Shown here in pieces: positions 21,165 to 33,948 of a DNA stretch of 64,000 nucleotides (within the stretch, counting starts at the first letter, position 1; each line of letters starts with the position of its first letter). The DNA lies in NCBI RefSeq assembly GCF_000875755.1, contig NZ_CP007520.1:620001-684000 (forward strand), written 5' to 3'. This DNA is from Mycoplasma yeatsii GM274B. GTDB taxonomy: Bacteria; Bacillota_I; Bacilli_A; Mycoplasmatales; Mycoplasmataceae. The position numbers and the translations under genes are program-made. The notes beneath the pieces were generated by a model. It ran no database searches. It was not told the origin of the DNA and worked only from the letters and a program-made list of their open reading frames with translations.

Positions 21165-21187
21165 AAACCCCGTAAATGGGGTTTTAT
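21165..21187 (+). terminator. Hairpin between fakA and plsX
   Basis: AAACCCC/GGGGTTT stem with a six-base loop, then TTTTATAAT. It is the most GC-rich hairpin between genes here. It looks like an intrinsic terminator but stands inside what otherwise reads as one operon, so it may only attenuate readthrough to plsX. Confidence 0.7.
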
Positions 21188-21213
21188 AATATTTAATAAA
21201 GGGGAAATATTAT

Positions 21214-22221
21214 ATGTATAAAATAGCTTTTGATGTAATGGGATCTGATTTAGGATCTAAAATAGCTGTTCAAGCTGCAAGTGAATTTATTAAACAACAT
21301 GATGATCTATTTTTAGTATTAGTTGGTGATGAGTTAGAAATAAAACAAGCACTAGCTGAATTTCCTATTGATAATAATAAATATGAAATATTACCAACAA
21401 GTCAAGTAATTGATATGAACGGTTCAATTTTAGATGTTAGAAGAAAAAAAGATGCTTCAATCGTAAGAACTTTAGAACTAGTTAGAGATAAAAAAGTTGA
21501 TGGAATGTTAACTGGTGGAAATTCAGCTGCTTTTATTGGTGGTAGTCATTTTATTTTAGGTGAGATTGATCAAATTAAAAGACCTGGTTTTATGCCAACA
21601 ATTCCTAATGCAAAAAATAATGTAACTTTATTATTAGATGTTGGAGCTAATAGTGAAAATGAAGTTGAAGATCTTATTGGTTATGCAATTATGGGAAATA
21701 TTTATGCTAAAGAAATTTTAAAAAAACAAAACCCTACAATTGGATTATTAAATATTGGAACTGAAAAAAGTAAGGGTAATGAATTACAAAAACAAACATA
21801 TGCTAAATTAAGTGAATTAAAAGAACTTAACTTTATTGGAAATGTTGAAGCGCGTGATATTTTAACTGGTGAGGTTGATATTATTGTTACTGATGGATAT
21901 AGTGGTAATATTGCTTTAAAAGCTAGTGAAGGAGCTGCTAAAACTTTACTAACAGAAATTAAAAAAGAAATCACAAGTTCATTTGTAAAAAAACTAGCTG
22001 CACTAATTTTAAAACCAGCATTTAAAAATGTTGCTAAGAAATTTGATTATAAAAATCATGCTGGAGCTATTTTATTAGGTGTTAATGGAATTTGTTTTAA
22101 ATCACACGGTTCAAGTGATGTTAGATCATTTAAAGCTACTTTAAACATGACTTTAGATGCAGTTAAAAACGATGTTTTAAATAAAATAGAAAGTGGATTG
22201 AAATCAAATGCCAACAATTAG
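21214..22221 (+). CDS. plsX: Phosphate acyltransferase PlsX
   Basis: Interconverts acyl-ACP (or activated acyl) and acyl-phosphate at the start of phospholipid synthesis. The 335-residue protein opens [20 protein letters not shown], has [15 protein letters not shown] and [13 protein letters not shown], and ends with [15 protein letters not shown], all PlsX landmarks. AAAGGGG serves as ribosome site. The 3' end overlaps rnc by 14 bases. With FakA two genes upstream, the cell likely builds lipids from scavenged fatty acids. Confidence 0.96.
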   Translation: MYKIAFDVMGSDLGSKIAVQAASEFIKQHDDLFLVLVGDELEIKQALAEFPIDNNKYEILPTSQVIDMNGSILDVRRKKDASIVRTLELVRDKKVDGMLTGGNSAAFIGGSHFILGEIDQIKRPGFMPTIPNAKNNVTLLLDVGANSENEVEDLIGYAIMGNIYAKEILKKQNPTIGLLNIGTEKSKGNELQKQTYAKLSELKELNFIGNVEARDILTGEVDIIVTDGYSGNIALKASEGAAKTLLTEIKKEITSSFVKKLAALILKPAFKNVAKKFDYKNHAGAILLGVNGICFKSHGSSDVRSFKATLNMTLDAVKNDVLNKIESGLKSNANN

Positions 22222-22900
22222 AGATTTTTTAAAAACATATAATATTGAAATTAATAATTCACGTTTTTTTGATGAAGCATTGACTCATAATTCATATTCA
22301 AATGAACACCGTTTAAAATACACATATCAGCGCATGGAGTTTTTAGGTGATGCATTATTACAAATGTATGTTTCTAGATTTCTATTTTTTAATTGTCCTA
22401 AACTAAGCGAAGGAGAATTGACTAAATTAAGATCTAAATCAGTAAGAGAAGAATCGCTTTCTGAAGTTGCAAAAGATATTAAATTAGGTCAATTAATAAG
22501 ACTTGGACAAGGAGAATTAAAAACTAGAGGTTTTGAAAAACCTTCAATTCTAGCTGATGTTTTTGAAGCATTAACTGCTGCAATTTATTTAGATCAAGGT
22601 GAAGAAAAATTGATTTCATGATTAGATCAAACTTTATTTGCTTATATTCAAAAACCTGAGTTTGTAGATAAAATAAAAGATTTTAAATCTGAACTTCAAC
22701 AATTATTACAATCAGAAAAAAGAAGTGATTTAAAATATATTGTTGAACATGAAGAGTTCTTTCAAAAAGAAAACAAATTCTTATATACAGTTAGTGTTAA
22801 TTTAGATGGACAAAAATTTGGCATTGGTAAAGGTTGATCAAAACAAGAAGCCGAACAAAAAGCAGCTCAAGATTGTTTATCTAAGATGAAAAAAATCTAA
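22208..22900 (+). CDS. rnc: Ribonuclease III
   Basis: Double-strand-specific RNase for rRNA and mRNA processing, 230 residues. The catalytic signature reads [16 protein letters not shown] (about residues 44-59), with the second acidic site in [21 protein letters not shown]-terminal double-strand RNA-binding domain ends [20 protein letters not shown] (Trp is UGA). The start overlaps plsX by 14 bases, so translation is likely coupled; smc follows behind a terminator. Confidence 0.96.
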
Positions 22901-22925
22901 TAATTAATAAAAAATCACAAGATTA

Positions 22926-22952
22926 GAAAAACTATTAATAGTTTTTCTTCTT
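22926..22952 (+). terminator. Terminator after rnc
   Basis: GAAAAACTAT/ATAGTTTTTC stem closing the fakA-plsX-rnc unit, with a T-rich tail. A TATAAT (22980-22985) for smc follows. Confidence 0.72.
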
Positions 22953-22979
22953 TTCTTAAATTGATAGAAAATTAAATAA

Positions 22980-22985
22980 TATAAT
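22980..22985 (+). promoter_or_regulatory. -10 element of smc
   Basis: TATAAT 33 bases before the smc ATG, directly after the rnc terminator; the -35 region is AT-rich and not clear. Confidence 0.5.
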
Positions 22986-23017
22986 TTAAATATGTGAATA
23001 TAAAAAGGAGTTTTTAT

Positions 23018-25993
23018 ATGCTATTTTTAAAACAAATTAGAGCTACTGGATTCAAATCATTTGCTGAGTTAACTATCATGGATTTTAATTACGAAATGAT
23101 AGGTGTTGTTGGTCCTAATGGTAGTGGTAAATCAAATATTACTGATGCTATAAGATGAGCGTTAGGAGAACAATCTACTAAGTCTTTAAGAGGATCTAAA
23201 ATGGATGATGTAGTTTTCAGTGGAAGTAGTGATAAACCTGCTAGTAATTTTGCTGAAGTTACTTTAGTTTTTGATAATACAAATAAGAATTTTTCATCTA
23301 TAAAAACTGATATTGTAGAAGTAAGACGTAAGTTTGATCGTACTACTAGAGAAAGTGAATTTTTTATAAATGGAGAAAAATCTAAACTAAGAGATGTTCA
23401 AGATATAGCTTTAGAAACAGGTTTAACTAGATCAAGTATTGCAATTATTTCTCAAGGAACTATTGCTAATTTTGCTGAAGCAAAACCAGAATATAGAAGA
23501 GAAATTTTTGATGATGCTGCTGGAGTTGGTAAATACAAAAAAAGAAAAAGAGAAACTCTTTTAAAATTAGAAAAAACTGTTGAAAACTTAAACCGTTTAG
23601 AAGATATTGCAAATGAAATTTCAAGAAGATTACCTAATCTAGAAAGACAAGCTAAAAAAGCTAAAAAATATCAAGAAAAGATTCAACAACTAGAAAATAT
23701 TGAATTATATATTCTTACTAAAGATTTAAGAGTATATATGCAAAAAATCGAACAATATAGAGAAGAAAAACTTGCTTTAGATATTCAAATTAAAAGATTA
23801 AGTAATGATATTAATATGACTCAAGAAGAAATTGATTTAATCTTAGATCAAAACTCTTCAGCTGATGAAGAATTACAAAATTTAAACAATGAGTTTAATA
23901 ATATTTTAAAAAGACTTAGTGAATTAAAAGTTAGAAAAAATCAAGCTGAATTAAAAGAAAGTCAAAATATTGATACTTCAGATCAAGACAAATATAAAGC
24001 GAGTTTAATTAAAAAAGAATTTGATGAAAAAACTATTCTATTAAATAGTGAACAAGAAAAAGTTGAAAAAGCTAGTGATGATTTATTAGAATTAAAAGAT
24101 AAATATGATTATTATTCAGCTAAATATAATGAAATTTACAGTGAAATAGAAACTATTAGAACTAATATAAATAAAATTAGTTTTCACATCGAAAATCTAG
24201 AACATAGTAAAAAAACTTCTTTTAGTCGTTTTAATGATGGAGTTAGTGGAATTATTAATAACTCAAAACAAATTGGTGGAGTTGTTGGAGTTTTAAAATC
24301 ACTTGTTTCGGTTCATTCTGATTATCAAGTAGCAATTTCAGTAACTGCTTCTGGACATATGAATTCAGTTGTAATGAAAACTGATCAAGATGTTAAAAAA
24401 GCAATTGATTTTTTAAAGAGAAATAATTTAAGCAGAGTAACATTCTTACCTTTAAACACACTTTCAGCTAATTCAATTTCACCTGCTCAAAAACAAATAA
24501 TAGAACAATCAAACGGATTTATTGGTTTTGCTAATGAATTAGTAGAACATTCAAGTGAAATTAAAATTGCTATTGATTATGCTTTAGCTACTATTATTGT
24601 TGTTGATACTTATGATAATGCTGTTAATTTAGCTAAAAACATTGGATTTAGATACAATATTGTTTCATTAGATGGACAAAGAATTTTACCTAATGGAGCA
24701 ATTATTGGTGGATCAACAAAAAATGTTAATATTTTTGAAAAACAAGAAGAAAATAATAACGATATTGAACAATTAAAACAAAAATTAATCGCGTTAGAAG
24801 AAAAAGAAATTCAAAAAACAAAAGAACTTACAGATTACAAAACAAATAATGATAATTTAAGAGATGATATTAACGATCTAAATTCTATTATTAGAATTTC
24901 AAATCAATCTATATCAAGTATTAAAACTAGTTTAGTAGCTCTTTCAGATGAATATCAAGTATTAGTTGGAGTTAATCTACTAACTGGTTTTGTAAAAAGT
25001 TCAGATGATTCTGAATCTATAAGATTATCAAAAGAAATTGTAGATTTAGAATCTAAACGAGATGAAATACAAAGTAAAATAAATTCTATTGTTACTAATA
25101 AATCTAAAACAAGTGAAAAACAAAAAGAAATGAACAAAGTAAATGTTCAAAAAAGAAGTGAATTAGATGACTTAAAAGATCAAGCGGCTCACATTTGAAG
25201 TGAATATAATGTTTTATTAGAAAAACAAATGAAAACTGCTGAACGTTTAATGAACGGTTATAAAATCTCAATTGATGTTGCTTTAGAAATGGAACTTCCT
25301 CAAATAGAAGACGAAGAATTAGCTAGAACTCAAATTGAAGAATTAATTAATGAAATTCGTGATATAGGTAATGTTAACTTAGATTCTATTGCTGAATATG
25401 AGCAAGAAAAATCGAGATTTGATTATTATGATCAAGAATTAAATGATGTTAAGAGTGCAAAACAAAAACTTGAAGATATTATTTTAGATATCGATATTGC
25501 AATGGAAACTCAATTCAAAAAAATTATTGATGATGTAAATGCTGCTTTACCAGAAGTGTTTGCTAGATTATTTGGCGGAGGGCATGCTGAATTAATATTT
25601 ACAGATCCAGATAATATTTTAGAAACTGGTGTTGATATTAAAGTAAATCCTCCAGGTAAGAAAATTACTAACCTTAACTTATTAAGTGGTGGAGAAAAAT
25701 CACTAGTTGCTCTATCAGTATTGTTTGCAATTTTAAAAGCAAGACCTTTACCTTTAGTAATTTTAGATGAAGCTGAAGCTCCATTAGATCCAGCTAACGT
25801 TGAAAGATTTGCAAGATTTATTAAACATTTCTCAAATAAAACTCAATTTATTATTGTTACTCATCGTGACGGAACAATGGAAAACTGTGATGCATTATTT
25901 GGTGTAACAATGCAAGTAAAAGGTATTACTAAAATAGTTAAAATTAAATTAATTGAAGCTAAACAAATAAGTGAAAAAAATGGATCTCATTAG
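23018..25993 (+). CDS. smc: Chromosome segregation protein SMC
   Basis: Condensin ATPase, 991 residues, somewhat shorter than the usual 1150-1190. Walker A is GVVGPNGSGKSNITDAIRWA at the N-terminus. Coiled coil follows, then a hinge (GVSGIINNSKQIGGVVGVL through VTASGHMNSVVMKT, about residues 405-455) and a second coiled coil. The C-terminal head has LLSGGEKSLVALSVLFAI and the Walker B VILDEAEAPLDP. UGA Trp codons at 23156 and 25196 join the frame. AAAGGAG precedes the ATG. ScpA/ScpB are not in the window. Confidence 0.97.
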
Positions 25994-26001
25994 ATCCATT
26001 T

Positions 26002-26631
26002 TTATTTACTCATTATACAAATTACATCATTATCAGTTGTAATTATTGCATCTTTATAAGGTATAAATGCATTAGAAAGACAGCTTGAAGCTATTGGTTT
26101 TAATAACAACTCATTTGTTTCATATTTTAAGCCTTTGATTGTGATTTTAGTATCATCTTTTGAAATAAAACTTACATATGTCACATCTTGAAATCTATTA
26201 AATTCTAAAGTATTTTCTCCTTTTTTTAATAAGAAAATAATTGAATAATCATTAATAAATTTAATATCGTATTTAAAGATTAAACTAAATATTGAAAAGT
26301 TCTTTTCATATCTTCTTGTTGCATTTGCTATAAAAATTATTTTAGCTTCTTTTGAAATTTCTCTAGCTTTAATAATAGCAAGTTCACCATCAAAATAATC
26401 TTTTTCAGATGGTCAAATTTCTATTTTATTTGCATATTCTTTTATAACATTAAGTTCAGCATCATCAACTTTATCAAAATCACCAATTGCTAAATCTATT
26501 CTAATATTTTTATCAATTAAATGTAAACAACCTCTTTCAACACCAATAATATAAGTATTATCGTTATTAAAAGAATTTAGATCAATATTTGTTGAGCTAG
26601 TAACTATTAATATATTTTTATAGTTCATCAA
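26002..26631 (-). CDS. thiN: Thiamine pyrophosphokinase
   Basis: Transfers pyrophosphate from ATP to thiamine, making the cofactor TPP. The 209-residue protein shows VGVERGCLHLI, the acidic motif AIGDFDKVDD and PSEKDYFDGELAI (family: GDFDS and EKDxTD). It overlaps the rpe stop by 14 bases; the start could be either of the first two Met codons. It closes the pptase-kinase-rsgA-rpe-thiN cluster conserved in Firmicutes. The C-terminal part is divergent. Confidence 0.88.
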
Positions 26632-27295
26632 TTAATCCTTTTGCTCTTTTTTCAAAATCATCAGATTCAAATAAATAGCTTCCTGCAACTATCATATCAA
26701 CTCCAGCTTGTTTAACTAAAACTGAAGTTTTTCCATTAATTCCACCATCAACTTCAATAGTGTATTTATAGTTATTTTCATCTCTTAATTTAGATAATGT
26801 TTTAATTTTTTCTAAACTAGATTCAATAAATTTTTGTCCACCAAATCCAGGTTCAACACTCATAACTAATACGTTATCTAATTTATCTAAATATTTCGAA
26901 ATAACATCAACTTCAGTTTTTGGTGAAATAGCTATAGAAGGTTTAATATTATTTTTCTTACATAATTCGATAAATTTATTAACAGTTGAATCATCAACTA
27001 GTGATTCAATATGCATTGTCATCATTTCAGGTTTTGCTGAAATATAGTCTTTAAAAAAGTCTTCAAATTCACAAGTTTTAACTTTAACCATAAAATGAAC
27101 ATCAACTTTAATATCTATATTTTTTTTAATATCATGTAAAATTTTTGATCCAAATGTTAAATTAGGAACAAAATCAAAATCCATAACATCATAGTGAATT
27201 CATTCGATATTATTTTTTTTACATAATTCTAATTCTTGTTGTAATTTCATAAAGTTTGCAGACAACACAGAAGGAGCAATAATAAATTTTTTCAT
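26618..27295 (-). CDS. rpe: Ribulose-phosphate 3-epimerase
   Basis: Pentose-phosphate enzyme interconverting ribulose-5-P and xylulose-5-P. The 225-residue TIM barrel has APSVLSANF, HYDVMDFDFVPNLTFG, MTMHIES, VLVMSVEPGFGGQKF and IEVDGGING, the full metal and phosphate-site set. It begins 2 bases before the rsgA stop codon region (27297), tightly packed in the operon. Confidence 0.97.
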
Positions 27296-27296
27296 A

Positions 27297-28205
27297 TTAA
27301 TACCTACTTTCTTTTCTTTCTTTCATTTCAACAAAGACTTTTACATAATCATTATAAATAAATGTTGGTAGTAAGTGTTCTTCGACTGCTTGTTTTACAC
27401 TACATTTTGTTTCGTGAGTGTGAGTACAATCTATAAATTTACATTTATTTAAATATGGTCTAAAAGTTTCTCAAGAATATAAAATATGTTCTATATCAAT
27501 ATTATTTAAATCGAATGCTGAAAATCCAGGTGTGTCAGCTATAAAAATATTTTTATCTAAAAAGTATAGTTGAATATTTGTTGTTGTATGTCTACCACGG
27601 TTTAAATTTTTTGAAATCTCATTTGTTTTAATTTGATTTTCAATTGATAAGAAGTTATTTAAAGTTGTAGATTTTCCAGCTCCAGTTTGTCCTGTAAACA
27701 CACTTATTTTATCTTCTAATATTGCTTTTAATCTATCTAAAACTTTTTTCTTATCTTCATCTGAATCTTTATTATTAATTATTAAAACTTCATATCCCAT
27801 TTTTTCATATCAATTAATTTTATGAATAACTTCTTCATAATATTTAGTTTGTTTTAATAAATCTATTTTTGTAAAAATTAGAATAGGTTTAATCTTTTCA
27901 GTTTCTAACATCATAATATATTTATTTAATAAAAATGATGCAAATAACGGTTCATATAAAGCAGTAACTATTAAAACTTGATCAACATTAGCTATTTTTG
28001 GTCTATGTAATTCATTTTTTCTTTCATGAATTTTAACAATATATCCATAACCATCATCTAAAATATCAAAATCAACAAAATCACCTATTTTAGGTTTTAA
28101 TTCTTTTTTAACATTTCCTTTTGCATGAACTTTATAAGTTTGTTTATTTTCATTACAAAAAACATAACTTTCAACACTATCTTTTTTAATGATAATCCCT
28201 TTCAC
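27297..28205 (-). CDS. rsgA: Ribosome biogenesis GTPase RsgA
   Basis: Circularly permuted GTPase that helps mature the 30S subunit. Order: OB fold, then G4 (FTKIDLL), G1 (TGQTGAGKSTTLN), G3 (ADTPGFSAFD), then the zinc motif CKFIDCTHTHETKC near the C-terminus. 302 residues. The start codon is GTG at 28205: the only nearby ATG upstream hits a stop after four codons, and GGAG sits 9 bases before the GTG. It follows the kinase gene by 15 bases. Confidence 0.95.
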
Positions 28206-28220
28206 TAAAACAACTCCATC

Positions 28221-29357
28221 CTATTGGTTAAATATAATCACTACTATAAATAATATTAACGATGCAAAAACAATTAACAAGGTAGGAATAGTAAATCTAT
28301 AAGGAAATTCTTCAATAAAATTTTTATATCTAATATTATAGTTAAGTTTCATGTTTGAAATCTTATCTGCTTCTCAATTCATTTCAGGAAAATCTTTTTT
28401 AACATCTAATTCTAATTTTGCTTTTTGTAGATCGTTTAAAAGTTCATCAAAATTTTTATATCTATTTTTTACTTCTTTTGCTAAGCAATGCATAATAATG
28501 TTTTCAATAGATTGAGGAATATCTGGATTAATATATCTAGGTCTTAAAACTTCTTTAACTAAATGTTTTTTAAAATTTTCTTTTTCTCTTTCTTTAACAT
28601 TTGAACTACCATAATTAGTATTTAAAAATAAAGTTGTTCCTGTTATAAATTCATACATCATAACTCCAACTGAATAAATATCTGATTCATAAGAATAAAT
28701 ATTTTTTTTAGATTCAAAATTAATAAATTGTTCAGGAGCTGTATATCTTGGAGTTCCTGGTGAAAAGCTATCTTCATTTGTTTCATTAATAATACTTTTA
28801 ATTTTAGAAATACCAAAATCTGATATTTTAGCTTTTTGGTGTTTAGTAATTAAAATATTTGCAGGTTTAACATCTCTATGAATAATGTTACTATCGTGAA
28901 TTTCTTTTAATCCTTTAGCAATTTGTTCAAAATAATAAATAAACTCATTTGTTGAAAGAATATTATTATAAACTGAGAATTTTTTAGATAAATCAATTCC
29001 TTCAACTAATTCCATAACAATTACATAATATTTATCTCATTCAAAAACATCTTTCATATTAATCACATTTTTACTAAATGATAATTTAGCAAATGTATTA
29101 ACTTCATAATTTAATCGATCATTAATTTCTTTAGTATTTTTTCTTTTTCCTTTTAACATTATTTTTACAGCAACAAATACATCTTCTTTATTTAAAAAAG
29201 ATGCATCTAAATCTATTGCTTTAAAAACTGAAGCAAAGGCTCCTGAGTTAATAAATTCTAATATTTTATATCTTTTATTAATTAATCGATCGATAAGTTC
29301 ATTATTATTAATTCCATTATCAATTTTATTATTTTGTTTTATTTGATTTTTATTCAT
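28221..29357 (-). CDS. Membrane Ser/Thr protein kinase (PrkC-like, no PASTA)
   Basis: Hanks-type kinase, 378 residues. The Gly loop reads INSGAFASVFKA, followed by VAVKIM, the catalytic loop HRDVKPANI, DFGIS and PRYTAPEQ. One membrane segment sits near the C-terminus (TIPTLLIVFASLILFIVVIIF) with almost nothing after it, so the sensor domain (PASTA) of PrkC is absent. This fits a wall-less cell with no peptidoglycan to sense. The phosphatase gene ends 1 base upstream, giving the usual kinase/phosphatase pair. Confidence 0.93.
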
Positions 29358-29358
29358 T

Positions 29359-30117
29359 CTATTTAACCTCTATGATTATGATAGATAAATTGTCAGTTGA
29401 TAAGTTTCCCATTGCAAATTTAACTATATTTTTAGTTTTAGTTTTTAATGAACTTCTTATTTCTAAAAAATCAACAAAAGTTTGAGAATCAACATAATCA
29501 TGAACACCATCAGATGTTAAACAATAAACACCTTGAATTTCATCAATCACATAATTATCAGGTTTCATTTTTTTATTTGGTCCCAATGCACTTGTTAAAA
29601 TTTTTCAATAAGTCATTTCATTAAATCTTGAACCATATAGTTTTTGAGCACGCTCTTTTATTTTTTCTGGATCATAATTAGAGTTCATTAAGTTTTGATC
29701 TACCGTTATTTGTTTTAAACGATTATCAGAAAATTTATAAACTCTTGAATCACCTATATTAATTACATAAGCTTTATTATTAGTAAATATTATTGCAGAT
29801 AAAGTAGTCCCCATATCAGATAGCTTAGGACAGTTATTAGCAACTTTTTTCATAGCTTCTATTGAATATGATAAAGTATCATCAAATCATTGATTAATTT
29901 CTTGTTCAGTTTTATTATTAAAAGTTTCATTTTCAAAACGCTCAATAAAAGTTTCAACAGCTGTTTTTGAAGCAATTTCACCTTTAGCATGACCTCCCAT
30001 ACCATCACATAAAATCGCTAAAAAAGAGTCATCAACGCTTTTAGAATATCCTAAATAATCTTGATTATTTTTCCTATAATTACCTTTATGAGTTAGACTA
30101 CTAATTTTTATTTTCAT
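29359..30117 (-). CDS. PP2C-type Ser/Thr protein phosphatase
   Basis: Metal-dependent phosphatase (252 residues) that reverses the neighbouring kinase. Motifs: RKNNQDYLGY, LCDGMGGHAKGE, SDMGTTLSAII, NIGDSRVYKF, LTSDGVHDYV and the final STDNLSIIII. UGA Trp codons fall at 29587, 29602 and about 29884. It leads the operon through kinase, rsgA, rpe and thiN. Confidence 0.95.
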
Positions 30118-30213
30118 AGCGTACCTTGTTTTCTAATTTATCATTATTATTTTATCATCTCATTTTATTTGACTTGGTTTTATAGAATGTTTATTTTAAT
30201 TTTCTAGTTCATT

Positions 30214-30239
30214 AAAAAAGTAGAGCACGCTCTACTTTT
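30214..30239 (-). terminator. Terminator overlapping the stop of the 30232 gene
   Basis: AAAAGTAGAGC/GCTCTACTTTT palindrome with a T-run on the minus strand. The stem includes the stop codon of the giant DUF285 gene. Confidence 0.82.
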
Positions 30240-33200
30240 GAATTTTATTTTTCTTACGTTTTAAAATATAAACAACAACTGCGGCAACAGCAGAAAAAGC
30301 ACTTACAATACCAACTATTGAACCAGTAGCAATTTTTGCTATATGGTTAGTTTTAAAGTTAATTAAAATATCTCCCATAAAACGATCATCATTTTTAATT
30401 CTAACTAGAATTGAATTGCGAGTTCTGTTTATAACATGGAAATTTTCTCTATTTAATCCAGGTAGTTGATCTTTATTTTTTTCAATAAAAGCATTAATAA
30501 TTTTATTATGATTTTCTTCTTTGAACCTTCCTGCTTGTGTGTTTATTGTGAAATTGTTAACGTTTTGTCTAATTGTATAAGTAATTGTAACTTGTCCATA
30601 AAAATCATCGTTATTTTGAACTTCAACACTGATTGAATTATTGTTTTCTGAAACAATTTTAAAATGATCTTTAGTTAAACCATTTAGCCTATGTTGATTC
30701 ATTCTTATAAAAGTATCAATGATTTTATTACGATCTAACTCGTTAAACGCTCCAGCGTTTCTGTCTGTATTTTGTGAAATATTAGTTCTTATTTTAAAAG
30801 TAACATTAATTTCACCTGAATAGTTTTTAGCATTTGGTTTAAGTCTAATTTTTCAATTATGTTTTTCTCTAACTAATTCAAGATGATTAGGATCGATTCC
30901 TGGAAGTTTTTGATTATTTAATCTAATAAATTCTTTAATAATTTCAGATTCATTAAAAACATTAAATCTACCAATATCAGTGATTAATCCATCTATTTTA
31001 GAAATAGGTTTAATAACTTTGTAGTTAACTTTAAGATTATTTACATATTCTCCATTATCAATACTTATTTCATAGAAGTTTTCTTTCTTTTCAAATTTTA
31101 AGAAATGTAGATCGATATTATTATCATTTAAAACTTTTTGATTTCTTTTAATAAACTCATCGATAAATAATTTTTCATCATTTGTTTCAATCACAATCTC
31201 ATCAGTATTAAATTTAATATTACTTAGATTTTTCATTAAATCAAACTTAATAGTTGTTTGATTATTTTGTTGATTTGAATCAAAAATATTTGAATTAATT
31301 ACTGTAATTTTTGCACTATTATTAGTTATATTTTCTACTTTAATTTCTTCATCTTTTAAAATGTTAAATACTTTTTTAAGTTGATCGATAATAGCTTGAG
31401 ATGAGTTATTTTTAACAAATCCGATGTTAGTATTTGATTCTATAACTTGATCTAATTTTTCTTTACTAGTATATGAAATTTCAATTGGTGAATTTAACTG
31501 ATTATATCTACTATTATTGTTTAAAGTTATTGCGATTTTATTATTAGGTTTAGCTTCTAATTTTAAAGAGTGTACATCGATATTGTAAAATTTAGCAAGC
31601 TTGAATCTAACTTCACTTTGTAATTTGCTTGGATTAATACCATACATTGTTTGAGGTAAATTCGGAAGTTGTTTTAATGATTTAGGTATTATTCTATTTC
31701 ATTCTTTTCAAGAAGGAGTGTTTAAGTCAAATCCATCGTGTCTTTTTGATCTAACATTTCAAGTTCTTAAATTTTGATTAAACTCAACAGCTTGATTAAA
31801 CATATTATTAAAGTTCTCAGCTCTACTAACATCTCATTTTGATATGTTTTGATTAAACACTTTAGCATTTCTAAACATTTCACCTAAATTCAATAAATTA
31901 ATAGTTCTTCAACTAGAAATATCAGCGTTAAAATTAACTGCATTTCCAAACATTAATCCCATATTATTTACATTAGAAACATTTCATTTTAAAGGTTTGC
32001 TTGCATTATTAAATTTTGTAGCATTATTAAACATTCAAGTCATTTCTGAAACCGATCTAGTGTCTCACATTGAAATATCTTGATCAAAATTTACACATCC
32101 TTGGAATAAATTTTGTGTGCTTTTAATTTCAGGGAATAAATATTCAGGAACAACTTCAACATTTTTAGGTAGTCTATAAGCTATAGTTTTTCCTGCATCA
32201 TCATCTCAACGGTGACCGATTCTTTTAATAACTTTAACATTATCAAATTTAGATTGGTGCATATTTTCACTGGTTCTTCTTTCTTTACCACTTGCATCAA
32301 TATAAATTGTTTCTATAACGTTTTTCTTTTGAGCAAGACAATATAGATTAAAATCTTTATTTGTTTTGTGTGTATATATTGTGTTTTTACCTTCAACCAT
32401 GTAAAGGTCTCGTTTTTCTCTACGGTTATAGTAATCATTAATTTTAATGTTGTGATACATTTTTGGAGTATATCATCTTAATTTTTGATCGAACATTTGA
32501 GTAAAGTGTATTACTTGTAAATTTGTATTTAATGTTTGATCATTTAATAAAGAACGTGATCCATAAAGTTTATTAGTTCATACCATTCTTATTAGATCAA
32601 GATCGTTAATTTTAAAAGTTACAACATAAAGTTTATTTGATATTCTATGTTTTATAATTGCACTAGCTAAATCTCTGTGCATTATCATATATTCATTAAC
32701 ATCTTTTGATTCTAAAGAATTATTTTCTGAAACAAATTTTTTAATGATATTAGTATTAATAGATTCTGAAACTTTATTAAAATCAGGATTATTATTTGAT
32801 GAAATTTCACCCATATAATTTTTAATATTTAGATCATTTTCTAAAACATTTCCAAATTCTAAATCAACAATAAATCTTTTATTAACTTTAATAGATATTA
32901 TTTGATTTTCATTAACTTCAAGAGTTTTAACATTATCTTTTATAGATGTTAATTCTAAATTCAGATCTTTAAATTTATCTTTAGCATTTAATTTTAATAA
33001 TTCTAAAATAGTTTCATATGTACTGTTTTTTAGTTGTTTATTTTTGATATTTTGATTTCAAAAATTTATAAGATCATTTTTTAAATTAATTAAACTTGTA
33101 TCATCAACTATTGATAATGCTTGATTTTCTTTTATTAAACTTTCACTATTTTTAAATATAGTTTCTTTTAAATTTGTTTCTTTAAATTCACCAAGTGATA

Positions 33201-33834
33201 AATCTTGATTAAATCTCTTAGCATTTTTAAACATATTAGATCTATTAACATCTTTATTTGTAATAAAACTTTTATCTAATTGTTGATTAAATCTTTCTGC
33301 ACTCTCAAACATAGACTGCATATTTTTTACATTATTAGCAACAAATTTATCAGTTAATTGAGCGTTAAAATTCTTAGTATTATAAAACATATAACTCATA
33401 TCAGTTACATTTGAAGTATCTCAATTTAAAATAGTATTAAAATTTTGAGCATTATAAAATACACCACTCATATTAACTACTTTTGAAGTGTTTCATTTTT
33501 CTATTCCTAAAATAGTGTGATTTGTATTATCTTTAAAAGCATAAGAAATATCAGTAATATGTTCAGGTAAATTATTTGGAACTTTTTTAATATGTGATGG
33601 AATTTGTTTTAATCTATAATTTGAGTTACTATTTTTTTCTCAACCTAATTGAATAATTTCATTATTTAAAATTACGTGACTTTGATGATCATTTATTTTT
33701 AAATCATTATTAAGAGATTTGTTTAAATCATAATTAATATTAATATCATTTAAATTACTATTTTGATTATGTGTTGATAATAAAGTAACAAACTTTAAAA
33801 CAGTTAAAAAATTTATCATTTGTCAAACCTTCAT
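30232..33834 (-). CDS. Giant DUF285 surface protein with C-terminal membrane anchor
   Basis: A 1200-residue predicted surface protein. A short signal-like N-terminus is followed by two DUF285 zones, about residues 75-190 (WNTSKVVNMSGVFYNAQNFN and similar) and 570-720 (WDTRSVSEMTWMFNNATKFN and similar). Then comes a set of roughly 90-residue repeats of the mycoplasma lipoprotein-associated type (SVEVQNNDDFYGQVTITYTI, VRIKNDDRFMGDILI). It ends in a Gly/Ala/Val membrane segment plus KRKKNK tail. Start is ATG 33834, or 33819, which has a better spaced AAGG. Many UGA Trp. Function unknown; adhesion or immune interaction inferred. Confidence 0.85.
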
Positions 33835-33924
33835 TTCTTTATAAGTGTTTCTTTAAAATACTATCATGATCAAACTAAAAATAAAATGCACATTTTAAAC
33901 TTAACGATTAATTATTAGAATTTA

Positions 33925-33948
33925 AAAACAGATCTAATGATCTGTTTT
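33925..33948 (-). terminator. Terminator after the 33947 gene
   Basis: AAAACAGATC/GATCTGTTTT stem with ATTA loop and following T residues on the minus strand. Confidence 0.8.

Noticed and set aside
27297..28210. ATG upstream of rsgA as start
   Set aside because: It meets a stop after four codons; the GTG at 28205 with GGAG is the only workable start.
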